Positions 1 to 8,647 of a DNA stretch of 64,000 nucleotides are shown here, piece after piece. Numbering within the stretch: position 1 is the first letter of the stretch; every line of letters begins with the position of its first letter. Origin of the DNA: Streptomyces olivochromogenes (GTDB lineage: Bacteria; Actinomycetota; Actinomycetes; Streptomycetales; Streptomycetaceae); contig NZ_KQ948459.1 in the NCBI RefSeq assembly GCF_001514115.1, positions 62,001 through 126,000 on the forward strand, in the 5' to 3' direction. The position numbers and the translations under genes are program-made. The notes beneath the pieces are model-generated. The model saw only the letters and a list, made by a program, of their open reading frames with translations. It ran no database searches and was not told the origin of the DNA.

Positions 1-566
1 GCTGGGTCGACGGCGAGGTGACACTGTACGGCGACGTCGGCGCCAAAGGACTGAACTGGGCCGGCACCCAGATGATCAAACCCAACGACCTCTGGAAGAA
101 CGCGACCCAGATCGCGGCGGGCCGCTTCAACGCCTCCCAGTACGTCACCGACCTGATCGTCCGCTGGGTCGACGGTGAGCTGACCCTCTACACGAACGTC
201 AGCGCCGGCACCTTCGGCCAGGAGCACCAGCTGAAGCCGAAGAACGACACCTGGCGGGACGCCACACTCCTGACGGCCGGTGAGTTCTCCGGTAACCAGA
301 AATGGGACCTCATGGTGCGCTGGACCGACGGCGAGCTCGACAACTACGTCGGTACGACGACCTCGGGCCTCGGCGGCGAGCATCGCATCCTGGACCCCAA
401 CGGGCTCTGGAAGCACGACGCGGCCATGACGACCGGCGACTTCACCGGCAACGGCCGTACCGACGACGTCGTCATCCGCTGGTCCGACGGCGAGACCACC
501 ATGTACACCGATACCCCCGCCAACCAGCTGGGAACCGAACACATGCTCGTCGCCCCGACCTCCTGA
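1..566 (+). CDS. Secreted FG-GAP/VCBS-type repeat protein, C-terminal part
   Basis: The left edge of the window cuts this gene; the frame is open from base 3 to the TGA at 564-566, about 187 residues. It consists of repeats of about 52 residues, each carrying the signature RW-x-DGE followed by a Tyr, near bases 3, 161, 318 and 477. Each repeat also holds a glycine-rich turn and an L/D-W segment. Such repeats form beta-propeller blades in secreted actinobacterial proteins, often fused to a protease or lectin domain. That N-terminal domain is outside the window, so the enzymatic role cannot be stated. Repeat identity is seen; secretion and propeller fold are inferred from the family. Confidence 0.75.
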   Translation, partial: WVDGEVTLYGDVGAKGLNWAGTQMIKPNDLWKNATQIAAGRFNASQYVTDLIVRWVDGELTLYTNVSAGTFGQEHQLKPKNDTWRDATLLTAGEFSGNQKWDLMVRWTDGELDNYVGTTTSGLGGEHRILDPNGLWKHDAAMTTGDFTGNGRTDDVVIRWSDGETTMYTDTPANQLGTEHMLVAPTS

Positions 567-797
567 GCCCACCCGAACCACGTAGCCGGCGGCGGGATGG
601 CCTCCGCGCTGACCAAGGCTTCGCTGGATCGCGCAGAGCTCTGAGCACGAGCAGACAGATCCGGACGGCACTGCTTCGTCCTTGAGAACGTCGTCCCCGT
701 CCTCATGTCCGAGGCGAAAGACATGCCCGGCAGCGACGCGTCCGACCGTGACATCGCCACCGACCGGTCGTGGAACCCGCCGGTGACAGAAGCACGG

Positions 798-829
798 CGA
801 AGCCCCGGGCCCGCGGGCCCGGGGCTTCG
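798..829. terminator. Perfect 32-nt GC-rich palindrome, probable bidirectional terminator
   Basis: The left half (CGAAGCCCCGGGCCCG) is exactly complementary to the right half, so either strand can fold into a hairpin of up to about 14 bp. It lies 230 nt after the FG-GAP gene with no convincing gene between. Streptomyces terminators often lack a U-tract, as here. Confidence 0.6.
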
Positions 830-1426
830 TGCTGTCGCCCCTTGGCCGGCGCCTCGGTGCACACGCGACGGGACGCGCAGCCCTGGGTACGTCGCCCGCA
901 CCACGCCCCTGTGCCCCGGCACTGGCACCGTCGGCAGCGCACTCCTCCCGCGAGAAGAGCACGCCGCCGGTTTACGCGTGTGTGGGCACTGATCTGCTGT
1001 CGGCGCCCGACTTGTTGGTCCAGGCCGGCGCAGCGCCAGGTCGTGGAGGTTGGTGGACATGAACAGGGATAATCCTGTGCGAAAGGTGCGTTTGGGCTTA
1101 CTTGGGGGCCTGAGTCTTCTCGGGGGGTCATGATCCGGCGGCGGCCGCCCGGTGGGGGGCCGGGGTACGGTGGTGCTACCGAGCGCACCTCGCATGCCGT
1201 CATCCGTTTCGGCGTCGTTCTCGGGGAACGGCAAGGCCGGAGCCCTTGTGGACCGGCCGGAAATGAGCCGCCCCATGCCTCCTGGCCAGCGCAATTGCGC
1301 CGTCTTCCGCATTCCGTCCCGCGCCCCGCGTTAGCGGATTCCTTCGTTCTCACGCTGTTTTCGAGGCCCTCCGGCACCTCGCTTCACACACCCGCGATGA
1401 ACAAGAGTGAAATGACAAGGAAGCGC
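830..1426. other. Long intergenic stretch with no supported gene
   Basis: About 600 nt with no frame that shows convincing codon bias, a ribosome binding site and plausible protein sequence together. A minus-strand ATG at 1060 lies about 8 nt after GATTAT, a possible leaderless arrangement, but that frame runs through the palindrome at 798-829 and encodes low-complexity Arg/Pro/Ala sequence. No strong promoter for the downstream dehydrogenase was found. Confidence 0.4.
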
Positions 1427-2602
1427 ATGAGCCTGATGAGCCTGGGAGTACTTGCCTCCTCCCGCAAGGAGAACGAGTTCCGGTTGCCGTTGCATCCCGG
1501 CCACCTCGACCGGATCGCCCCGGACGTACGCGAAAAAATGTTCCTCGAAGAAGGCTACGGCCAACGGTTCGGCGTCGGCGACGACGCTCTGCGACCGCTC
1601 GTGGGAGGCCTGCGCTCCCGGGAGCGGCTCCTCGCCGAGTGCGATGTGCTGCTGCTGCCCAAACCGATGCACGACGACATCGCCGAGCTGCACGAGGGCC
1701 AAGTGCTGTGGGGATGGCCGCACTGCGTGCAGGACGAGAAGATGACCCAGATCGGCATCGACCAGAAGCTGACCCTCGTCGCCTGGGAGGCCATGAACCA
1801 CTGGACGTCCACGGGTGCCTTCAGCGTCCATGTGTTCCACAAGAACAACGAACTCGCGGGCTACTGCTCCGTGCTGCACGCCCTGCAACTCGGTGGGCTG
1901 ACAGGTAGTTATGGCCGCCGCATGCGTGCCGTGGTCATCAGCTTCGGCGCCACGGCGCGCGGAGCGGTCACCGGCCTCGGCGCCATGGGAGTCTCCGACG
2001 TCACGGTGCTCACCCAACGCGCCGCGGCGGCCGTGGCCTCGCCGATGCCGTCGGTCGTGATGGGCCACTTCGAGGAGCAGGAGGACGATCCGTCCCGGCT
2101 TCGGGCCCTCACGGCGGCCGGTCCCGTGCCGCTCGCGGAGTACCTGGCCGGGTTCGACATCATCGTCAACTGCATCCGGCAGGACACCGACGCGCCGCTG
2201 ATGTTCGTCACCGACGAGGAACTCGCCCTTTTCCGGCCGGGCACCCTCTTCATCGACGTCGCCTGTGACGCGGGCATGGGCTTCGAATGGGCCCGTCCGA
2301 CCACCTTCGGCGAGCCCATGCCCGCGGTGGGGCCGGGCTGCCACTACTACGCGGTGGATCACAGCCCGTCCCATCTGTGGAACTCGGCCACATGGGAGAT
2401 CAGCGAGGCGCTCCTGCCCTATCTCCGCAAGGTCATGAGCGGCCCCGTTGCCTGGGAGGCCGACGCCACGGTCAGAAACGCCATCGAGATTCGCGACGGC
2501 GTGATCCAGAACCCGAAGATCCTCTCCTTCCAGCACCGGTCGGCCGTGTACCCCCACGACCTCGAGGTCCCGGCGCTGCGCCCCGCCGCACAGCCGGCCT
2601 GA
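1427..2602 (+). CDS. Alanine dehydrogenase / N5-(carboxyethyl)ornithine synthase-like NAD(P) oxidoreductase
   Basis: A 391-residue protein of the alanine dehydrogenase/transhydrogenase fold. The N-terminal catalytic domain contains LLLPKPMHDD. The nucleotide-binding domain contains the run SFGATARGAVTGLGAMG, followed by VTVLTQR, the usual Rossmann entry of this family. The overall look is closest to opine-forming N5-(carboxyethyl)ornithine synthases rather than true alanine dehydrogenase; this is inference from pattern, and the substrate is unknown. The ATG at 1427 was chosen because AAGGAAG lies 3 nt upstream. In-frame ATGs at 1397 and 1412 lack a ribosome binding site. The gene stands alone, followed by a terminator. 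Confidence 0.7.
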   Translation: MSLMSLGVLASSRKENEFRLPLHPGHLDRIAPDVREKMFLEEGYGQRFGVGDDALRPLVGGLRSRERLLAECDVLLLPKPMHDDIAELHEGQVLWGWPHCVQDEKMTQIGIDQKLTLVAWEAMNHWTSTGAFSVHVFHKNNELAGYCSVLHALQLGGLTGSYGRRMRAVVISFGATARGAVTGLGAMGVSDVTVLTQRAAAAVASPMPSVVMGHFEEQEDDPSRLRALTAAGPVPLAEYLAGFDIIVNCIRQDTDAPLMFVTDEELALFRPGTLFIDVACDAGMGFEWARPTTFGEPMPAVGPGCHYYAVDHSPSHLWNSATWEISEALLPYLRKVMSGPVAWEADATVRNAIEIRDGVIQNPKILSFQHRSAVYPHDLEVPALRPAAQPA

Positions 2603-2614
2603 CGACGCCTGGGA

Positions 2615-2643
2615 GAGCCCGCGCGACAGGTCCGCGTGGGCTC
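2615..2643 (+). terminator. Terminator after the dehydrogenase gene
   Basis: GAGCCCGCGCG pairs with CGCGTGGGCTC, 11 bp with one G-U, around a 7-nt loop, starting 12 nt after the stop codon. Confidence 0.65.
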
Positions 2644-2707
2644 GTCCGGCCGGCCTGCCGGGCGATAATGGTACTTTTTGTGTCCGGACGCGCGTGCCGT
2701 GCTAAAG

Positions 2708-2735
2708 TTGACGCCAGTCGTGGTTCCCGTAAACT
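2708..2735 (+). promoter_or_regulatory. Promoter of the DEAD-box helicase gene
   Basis: TTGACG, a 16-bp spacer and TAAACT fit the principal sigma factor consensus. The predicted start near 2742 gives an unusually long and AT-rich leader of about 157 nt before the helicase ATG. Confidence 0.55.
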
Positions 2736-2863
2736 CCAAGTGCCTTTGATGACTTTATGTCGTCGGGCATTTTTGCATTTCGCGGAGCGTGGACCCCTGG
2801 GTATCGCCCGGAAGTCGGATTCGGTTCGTTCTTGCAATTCATTCGGTTCATCGCTGCCGAGAA

Positions 2864-2890
2864 TTCCTCGATACGTGCCATATCGAGGAA
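2864..2890 (+). promoter_or_regulatory. Hairpin that sequesters the helicase ribosome binding site
   Basis: TTCCTCGATA at 2864-2873 is perfectly complementary to TATCGAGGAA at 2881-2890, a 10-bp stem with a 7-nt loop. The right arm contains most of the Shine-Dalgarno sequence GAGGAAGG (2885-2892) of the ATG at 2899. In the folded state ribosome access would be blocked. Melting by temperature, by another RNA or by the helicase itself is inferred, not shown. Confidence 0.65.
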
Positions 2891-2898
2891 GGTTCTCC

Positions 2899-4389
2899 AT
2901 GAACCGCTCAGCTCGTACGAGCGACCGTTTTGCCAAGACCCGTCGGCAGGGCGCCCAGGGGCGCCCCGGGGCCCGTTCAGGCGGCGACGGGCGCCGTCCC
3001 TCCGCACCGCAGGGCGAGTTCGCGCTGCCGGACACCATCACCCCGGCCCTCCCCCCGGTCGCGGCCTTCGGTGAGCTGGACCTCCCCGTCGAGTTGCTGA
3101 ACAAGCTCACCAGCCTCGGCGTGAACGAACCGTTCCCGATCCAGGCCGCCACGCTGCCGAACTCCCTCGCGGGACGCGACGTCCTGGGCCGCGGGCGCAC
3201 CGGATCGGGCAAGACGCTCGCCTTCGGCCTCGCGCTCCTCGTGCGCACGGCAGGACAGCGGGCCGAGGCCCGCAAGCCGCGCGCCCTGATCCTCGTTCCC
3301 ACCCGCGAGCTGGCCCAGCAGGTCTCCGATGCGCTCACCCCGTACGCCCAGTTGCTGAAGGTGCGGCTGGCCACCGTGGTCGGTGGTATGTCGATCGGGC
3401 GGCAGGCCGCCGCGCTGCGGGCCGGGGCCGAGGTCGTCGTCGCGACCCCGGGCCGCCTCACCGATCTCGTCGAGCGCAATGACTGCCGCCTCGACCGGGT
3501 GAGCATCACCGTCCTGGACGAGGCCGACCAGATGGCCGACATGGGTTTCATGCCCCAGGTCACCGAGCTGCTGGACCAGGTGCGCCCCGACGGTCAGCGA
3601 CTCTTGTTCTCCGCCACGCTCGACCGCAACATCGACCTCCTGGTCCGTCGATATCTCCATGACCCGGTGGTCCACTCGGTCGATCCCTCGGCGGGCGCGG
3701 TGACCACGATGGAGCATCACGTGCTGCAGGTGCATGGCGCCGACAAGTACGCCACCGCCACCGAGATCGCCGCCCGCGACGGGCGCGTGCTCATGTTCCT
3801 GGACACCAAGCACGCCGTCGACCAGTTCACCAGGCACCTGCTGGGCAGTGGTGTGAAGGCCGCGGCACTGCACAGCGGCAAGTCGCAGCCCCAGCGCACG
3901 CGCACACTGGCCCAGTTCAAGACCGGTCACATCACGGTCCTGGTGGCGACCAACGTCGCCGCCCGCGGCATCCATGTCGACGACCTCGACCTCGTCGTCA
4001 ACGTCGACCCGCCCAGTGACCACAAGGACTACCTGCACCGAGGCGGCCGTACCGCCCGCGCCGGTGAGTCCGGCAGTGTCGTCACGCTCGTTCTGCCCGG
4101 CCAGCGCCGCGACATGATCCGTCTCATGTCCGACGCGGGCATCCGGCCTCACATCACCCAGGTCCGTTCCGGCGAGGCGGAGTTGAGCCGTATCACCGGC
4201 GCACAGGCTCCCTCCGGGGTTCCCATCGGCGGCAGCCGGCCGGTCGCGGAACGACCCGAGCGCGGCGGTGCCCCCTTCCGGGGCCTGGGCACCCGTCCGG
4301 GACGCGCCGGTGGCGAGTCCCGCCGGGCCGCCGAGGCGCGTCAGACGGCCGAGGCCCGCAAGGCCGCTCGGGTTCGTCGTGGCGCGTAG
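2899..4389 (+). CDS. DEAD-box ATP-dependent RNA helicase
   Basis: A 496-residue superfamily 2 RNA helicase that unwinds RNA duplexes with ATP. Motifs in order: Q motif ending FPIQ near residue 82; motif I GRTGSGKT near 98-105; Ia PTRELAQQV; GG and ATPGRL; motif II DEAD near 206; SAT in motif III; LVATNVAARGIHVDDLD (motif V); HRGGRTARAG (motif VI) near 380. A basic N-terminal extension of about 55 residues and an Arg/Ala-rich tail beyond 430 probably bind RNA. The ATG follows GAGGAAGG at proper spacing. The leader carries a promoter and an RBS-masking hairpin, which suggests post-transcriptional, perhaps cold-shock-type, control. Family certain; physiological role inferred. Confidence 0.93.
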   Translation: MNRSARTSDRFAKTRRQGAQGRPGARSGGDGRRPSAPQGEFALPDTITPALPPVAAFGELDLPVELLNKLTSLGVNEPFPIQAATLPNSLAGRDVLGRGRTGSGKTLAFGLALLVRTAGQRAEARKPRALILVPTRELAQQVSDALTPYAQLLKVRLATVVGGMSIGRQAAALRAGAEVVVATPGRLTDLVERNDCRLDRVSITVLDEADQMADMGFMPQVTELLDQVRPDGQRLLFSATLDRNIDLLVRRYLHDPVVHSVDPSAGAVTTMEHHVLQVHGADKYATATEIAARDGRVLMFLDTKHAVDQFTRHLLGSGVKAAALHSGKSQPQRTRTLAQFKTGHITVLVATNVAARGIHVDDLDLVVNVDPPSDHKDYLHRGGRTARAGESGSVVTLVLPGQRRDMIRLMSDAGIRPHITQVRSGEAELSRITGAQAPSGVPIGGSRPVAERPERGGAPFRGLGTRPGRAGGESRRAAEARQTAEARKAARVRRGA

Positions 4390-4423
4390 TCCCCACGCCT
4401 GAAAACCTGCCCGCCTCTCCCGA

Positions 4424-5277
4424 CCTGTCGATCAGGAGGTCGTGGTGGGCGAGCCGGTCGCGTCCCAGCAGCGCAGCGTGGACTGGCGGGCACTGGCCCT
4501 GCCGGAGGCGTCGTACATCGGTGCCGACCACGTGTACGCGTTGGGCACGAGCATGTTCGACGAGCTGCTCAGCGGCTGGGACCCGCACGCCCACGGACAG
4601 GTCGCCCCGGACGAACTGTGGGCCTACCTGGCCGAGGTTCACACGGAAGAGGGACACACGAGTCACGCGATGACCTGTCTGGAACGCCTCGAACGCATCT
4701 CCGACCGGATGGGCGGCGGAAGGACACGGCTGAGGTGTCTGCTCGCGTCGGCCCGGGCCCTGCGGCAGGACGCTCCCGGCACCGCCCAGGAGAACCTGCG
4801 TGAAGCGGTGGACCTGGCGCGCTCGCGTGGCCGGCCGTTCGAGACGGCGGTGACCCTTGTCGCCGCCGCCGAAGCGGGCGTGGGGCGGCCCACGCTGCTC
4901 CACGAGGCGTACGAACCGTTCGGGGGACACCTGCGCCGCACTGTCGCGCTTCCGCACCAGAACCGCCATGTGCGAGGCCGGGATCACTGCAGGCCACCAC
5001 CCGAAACGAGGAACTCCTCGCGATCCTGATCGCCGAAGGGCTGACCAACGGCCTGATCGCCACGGTGCCGCGGCTCAGTGAGGACGCGGTCGCGGGCCGG
5101 CTGTCCCGGCTGTTCGCACGCACCGGGCCGCGGTCCCGCACCGAAGTGGTCACATCCGTGCTCACCGGTCACCGCACTCGGGACCAAGGTTCACGAGGTC
5201 GACGCTCACGGGTGACGAGGGCGGCCAACTTCCCACGATCGAAGGCCACATGGCGGATCGGCCGCACTAGCACATGA
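4424..5277 (+). pseudogene. Truncated, frameshifted LuxR-family (large ATP-binding type) regulator
   Basis: This is the remnant of the C-terminal part of a large LuxR-type transcriptional regulator. The first open stretch (from about GTG 4442, but homologous-looking codons already upstream) gives TPR-like helices such as AVDLARSRGRPFETAVTL. The frame then shifts: RTAMCEAGIT is read in a second frame near 4960-4990, and the LuxR helix-turn-helix (NEELLAILIAEGLTNGLIAT, then LSEDAVAGRLSRLFARTG) in a third frame from about 5005. The N-terminal ATPase domain is missing, replaced by the helicase gene end. Two shifts plus truncation make a working protein very unlikely unless the sequence contains errors. 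Confidence 0.7.
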
Positions 5278-5403
5278 GTCGGCCAGGGAACACATGTGTC
5301 GCACATAGTCGCGCGACAGGAGCATCCGGTTCCACTCGTGCGTACTATCTCTACACTGCTGCAGGCCGTGGCAGTTGTGTCCTGCGAGTGATTGGCCCAT
5401 GTC

Positions 5404-6033
5404 ATGTCCGAAGTCAGCTCCACTTCCCAGTCCACAGAACTCACGTCGCAGTACATCGCCCAGGTGACGGGTGACCTTGAGCGCAATGCCAAGGAGCAGG
5501 AGCGTGTCGCTGCGGAGGTCGAAGCCCTGCAGGAGCAGTTGCGTGCCCTGCAGCACGATCACACCGTGCTGGTGAACATGCAGGACGCGCTCGGCGGTCC
5601 CAGCCCGGCCCCCGGGGCGGAGGCCGCAGCTGTGCCCTCCGTGCCTCACCAGGCCTCTGCCGAACCCAAGCAGAGCAAGGGGAAGAAGGCGGCCGTCACG
5701 AGCGCGAAGAAGACGGCGCCCAAGAAGCCCGCCGCCAAGGCCTCATCCGTGAAGGCGTCCACGGCAGCGGCCAAGCCGACCCTCGTCGAGCTGATCCGAG
5801 GGCACCTGGAGAAGCAGAGCGAGCCGCGTTCCGCCGCCGAGATCACCACCGCGCTCACGCAGGCCCACCCCGACCGGAGCGTGAAGACCACCGTCGTGCG
5901 CACCACCCTCGAAGGTCTGGTGGCCAAGAGCAACGCGCACCGCACCAAGCAGGGCTCGTCGGTCTTCTACACCACGGCAGTCACCTCGGAGCCCGCGCCG
6001 GCCGAGCCGCAGCAGGAGGCGGTGTCCGACTGA
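5404..6033 (+). CDS. Coiled-coil, Lys/Ala-rich linker and winged-helix protein of unknown role
   Basis: A 209-residue protein with three visible parts. Residues 10-60 form a heptad-like coiled coil rich in Glu and Gln. Residues 75-125 are a Lys/Ala/Pro-rich linker resembling a histone H1-like tail (KGKKAAVTSAKKTAPKKPAA). Residues 125-195 look like a winged helix (LVELIRGHLEKQSEPRSAAE, then VVRTTLEGLVAKSNAHR). DNA binding is inferred. ATG 5404 (MSEVSS) is preferred over the in-frame ATG 12 nt upstream. Nothing nearby indicates a pathway. The 126 nt before it hold no clear operator. Confidence 0.7.
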   Translation: MSEVSSTSQSTELTSQYIAQVTGDLERNAKEQERVAAEVEALQEQLRALQHDHTVLVNMQDALGGPSPAPGAEAAAVPSVPHQASAEPKQSKGKKAAVTSAKKTAPKKPAAKASSVKASTAAAKPTLVELIRGHLEKQSEPRSAAEITTALTQAHPDRSVKTTVVRTTLEGLVAKSNAHRTKQGSSVFYTTAVTSEPAPAEPQQEAVSD

Positions 6034-6046
6034 CCATCAGCAGGAG

Positions 6047-6084
6047 CACCTGACACCTGGCACCTGACATCTGGCACTGGCACC
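6047..6084 (+). repeat. Short tandem CACCTGNCAC-type repeat
   Basis: Just after the stop of the preceding gene, CACCTGACACCTGG is followed by the near-identical CACCTGACATCTGG and a partial third copy. Probably replication slippage; no function is evident. Confidence 0.5.
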
Positions 6085-6275
6085 GGGCCGCAGTTCCGGT
6101 CCGCGAACAGGGCCGTGCCGTCAGGAGAATTCGTGCTGTACGACCCAGTAGTCGTCTTCCTCGGCCGAGGCGGCGTGACTGCCACCCAGCCGATCTCACT
6201 TCCGCCCGATGGGGGCGGAAGGATGAGGAACTCGCCCTTGTGGCCGTACCGCGCACTTGCCGAAGCGCATTGGTG

Positions 6276-6377
6276 TCACTCCTCGTCCAGCTCGTCGGCG
6301 GCACGGGGCGAGGAGGCGGGGATGACGGCGACCGGCTCGACCTCGAACCCGATGACGAAGTAGATGGCCGTGTTCAC
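6276..6377 (-). CDS. Possible small 33-residue protein
   Basis: GTG at 6377 follows AGGAGAG at good spacing and opens a 33-codon frame beginning (M)NTAIYFVIGFEVEPVAVIP and ending with an acidic ELDEE tail. It is in the same frame as the SseB-like fragment upstream, after that fragment's stop codon. It could be a real small protein or the tail of a decayed larger gene. Low confidence. Confidence 0.25.
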   Translation of the reverse strand: MNTAIYFVIGFEVEPVAVIPASSPRAADELDEE

Positions 6378-6440
6378 GGGGGGAGCTCTCCTGTGGCACG
6401 GCGGTCTCCAGCACACGGAGACCACCGCGCTCCAGGACGT

Positions 6441-6686
6441 TCAGCCACTTGGGCCGCCCATGGTCAGGATGAAGCGGATGCCGTTCAGATCCGCGGTCAG
6501 GAAGCCGCGCTCGTCGTCCGGACCGGGCCCCTCGCCCAGCGGCACCAGCACCGGGGTGCGGCGGAACTCCCCCAGCAGCGCGGCGAACTCCCGTCGGCGA
6601 GCGGCCACCTCGGGACCGTCCAGCACGTCCCGTGGACGCTCCCGCGAAGATGTCACGGGCTCCGGCACGGCCGGTCGGCCCGCCAT
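6441..6686 (-). pseudogene. SseB-like N-terminal fragment
   Basis: The minus strand encodes 81 residues ending with LLGEFRRTPVLVPL, then GFLTADLNGIRFILTM. This resembles the beginning of actinobacterial SseB-domain proteins (a segment EFRRTPVLVPL followed by a TADxxGIRW motif). The frame stops soon after, far short of the usual 120 or more residues. It may be a truncated relic or a minimal family member; a truncated relic seems likelier. Confidence 0.4.
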
Positions 6687-6930
6687 CTCCGCGTAGTGCG
6701 AAAGCCGTGACCTCGGAACGCGCGGCTCTCCCGCCCCGTCCCCCTGCTCACACGATGCGTCCCATCATCACGACCGCACACAACACGTCGCAACGGCGCG
6801 CGCGTCACCCCCTGTCACAACGGAACACGGATCAAAAAGACGGGCAACAGGCCCTGGCCGGGGGCTCCGTGGTGCGGGCTTTGTCGCTCTATACGATGAG
6901 GCGTCCTGTGGGGGATTGGGGGAGAGACCA

Positions 6931-7833
6931 TTGGGTTGGGCGGTCGACGAGCGTCGCGGTGACACCGGGGACGGCCATGCGGACGGCGACGGGTTCGACG
7001 ACGACCGGTCGCCGTCCGCCGCGAGTGACGACGCGGGAGTGCGGCCGCGCGGCCCGCTGCGCCGGTTCGCGTGGTTCGTCGGGCGCACGCTGTACGGCGA
7101 GTGGTACGGCATCGTCGTGGATCCGTTACGGCAACTCGTGCGCCGTGGGCTGTCCGGACTCCTGCTGGCGTTCGTGGCCGTCTTCGGGGTCATCTTCTTC
7201 CACGCGCTCGCCCAACATCCCACCGGTGCGGTGATCGTGCGGCTGATCGGCGGAGTGAAGGCCTGTCTGCCGCTGCCCCTGGCCCTGCTGCGTACTCCGG
7301 TGTCGCTGTACGTGCCCGCCCTCGACCTTCCCGTGTGGGCGGGCATCACCCAGCTGTTCTTCGCCTTCGCTCTCGCGGAACTCGCCCTCGGCCGGCCCCG
7401 GACACTGGCCATCGCGTACGCCACCACCCTGGCCGGCACCCTCACGGTCCGCGTGATGATCGCGCTCGGCCCGGGCTGGTGGGGGATCGGCCTGCCGCCC
7501 GAGATCGGGCAGGTGCTCGACACCGGACCCTCTGCCGCGGTGGTGGGACTGTTCACCTACCTCTCGGTCATCCGGCGCGCGCCCATCGTGTTCGCGCTCA
7601 CCGGCGGCTCGATGGTGTGGGAGTCGATCGTCAAACCCAATCTGGCAGGCCGTGAGCACCTGATCGCTGTGGGCGCCGCGATCGTCCTGGCGGTGCTGCA
7701 CGGGCGCTGCCGAAGACTGTGGGATGCCCTCGGCGCCCTGCTTTTCTCGGCATGGTCCCGCAGTGGCCTGGAGCGGCTGTTCCCGCCACGGGGTGAGGGT
7801 CGTACGCGGGGTACGGGGAATCGACCGCGCTGA
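6931..7833 (+). CDS. Polytopic membrane protein with a TTA codon
   Basis: About 300 residues. An acidic N-terminal stretch of some 40 residues is followed by hydrophobic segments around 70-90, 105-125, 130-150, 155-175, 190-205, 215-230 and 245-265, resembling rhomboid-like actinobacterial integral membrane proteins, but no catalytic Ser/His pair was found. TTG 6931 is preferred because GGGGGAGAG lies upstream; TTG 6916 is the alternative. Codon 7126-7128 is TTA (Leu), rare in Streptomyces and read only by the bldA tRNA, so translation may be limited to late growth. Function unknown. Confidence 0.65.
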   Translation: MGWAVDERRGDTGDGHADGDGFDDDRSPSAASDDAGVRPRGPLRRFAWFVGRTLYGEWYGIVVDPLRQLVRRGLSGLLLAFVAVFGVIFFHALAQHPTGAVIVRLIGGVKACLPLPLALLRTPVSLYVPALDLPVWAGITQLFFAFALAELALGRPRTLAIAYATTLAGTLTVRVMIALGPGWWGIGLPPEIGQVLDTGPSAAVVGLFTYLSVIRRAPIVFALTGGSMVWESIVKPNLAGREHLIAVGAAIVLAVLHGRCRRLWDALGALLFSAWSRSGLERLFPPRGEGRTRGTGNRPR

Positions 7834-7835
7834 GG

Positions 7836-7851
7836 GTCCCCGACCGGGGAC
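7836..7851. terminator. Small hairpin between convergent genes
   Basis: GTCCCC and GGGGAC form a 6-bp stem with a 4-nt loop in the 49-nt gap between the membrane protein and the convergent hydrolase gene. A short, weak terminator candidate. Confidence 0.35.
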
Positions 7852-7882
7852 GGTCGTCCCCGTGATGGCAGGAGCGGTGTGT

Positions 7883-8647
7883 TCAGAGGGCGCGGTCGAA
7901 GAGGTCGAGCAGGGCTGCCCAGTGGCGTTCGGTGGCCTCGGCGTCGTACGCGGCGGTGTCGGCCATGGTGTAGCCGTGGTGCGCGCCGGTGTAGAGCTCG
8001 CCGCGGTGGCGGACACCCGCCTCGGTGAGCGCCTTGTCGAGGCGCTCGATCTGCTCGGGAGGCAGGGAGGCGTCCTGGTCGGCGTGGCCGAAGTACAGCT
8101 CCGCGGTGACCCGGTCGGCGAGCAGGTGCGGGCTGTCGGGCGCGTCGGTCGCCAGCCGGGCGCCGTGGAAGCCGGCCGCGGCCGCGACCCGCTCGGGGTA
8201 GGTGCCTGCGGTGCGCAGGGCCAGGCCGGCGCCCATGCAGTAGCCGGTGGTGCCGACCGGTCCGTCGGCGGCCTGCGGGCAGGCCGCCAGCCAGGACAGA
8301 TAGGCCTCGGCGTCGCGCATGGCCAGTTCGGGGGTCAACTCCTGGATGATCGGCATGAGTTGCTCGAACAGTGCCGGGCGGTGAGCCGCGTCGATGAAGT
8401 CGGGCAGCTCGACCACCGGGGCCGGCCCGTGGCGGTAGAGGAGGTTGGGAACCAGCACGGTGTAGCCGGCCCCGGCGAGCCGGTCGGCCATCTCCTTCAG
8501 CCGGGGGCGCAGTCCGATGGCGTCCATGTAGAACAGCACCGCGGGGTGGGCGGCGTTGTCGTCGGGGTGGGCCAGATAGGCGTCGGCCGAGCCGTCCGGG
8601 GTGGGGATGTTCACGGAGGTTCCGCGTACTTCACGTACATCGGTCAT
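7883..8647 (-). CDS. Dienelactone hydrolase family protein
   Basis: A 254-residue alpha/beta hydrolase. The nucleophile elbow reads GYCMGAG with Cys in place of Ser, typical of dienelactone hydrolases; the acid is in GHADQDASLP and the His in GAHHGYT, completing a Cys-Asp-His triad. The length matches the family (about 235-260). The natural substrate may be a lactone or ester; many paralogues are not catabolic. ATG 8647 is preceded by AGAGGGA. The gene is divergent from the SDR at 8933 across a 285-nt gap in which no clear operator was seen. Confidence 0.85.
   Translation of the reverse strand: MTDVREVRGTSVNIPTPDGSADAYLAHPDDNAAHPAVLFYMDAIGLRPRLKEMADRLAGAGYTVLVPNLLYRHGPAPVVELPDFIDAAHRPALFEQLMPIIQELTPELAMRDAEAYLSWLAACPQAADGPVGTTGYCMGAGLALRTAGTYPERVAAAAGFHGARLATDAPDSPHLLADRVTAELYFGHADQDASLPPEQIERLDKALTEAGVRHRGELYTGAHHGYTMADTAAYDAEATERHWAALLDLFDRAL

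Noticed and set aside
705..1060. Possible small genes in the first intergenic region, including a leaderless-looking minus-strand ATG at 1060
   Set aside because: The frames run through a terminator-like palindrome and encode low-complexity sequence without a convincing ribosome binding site.
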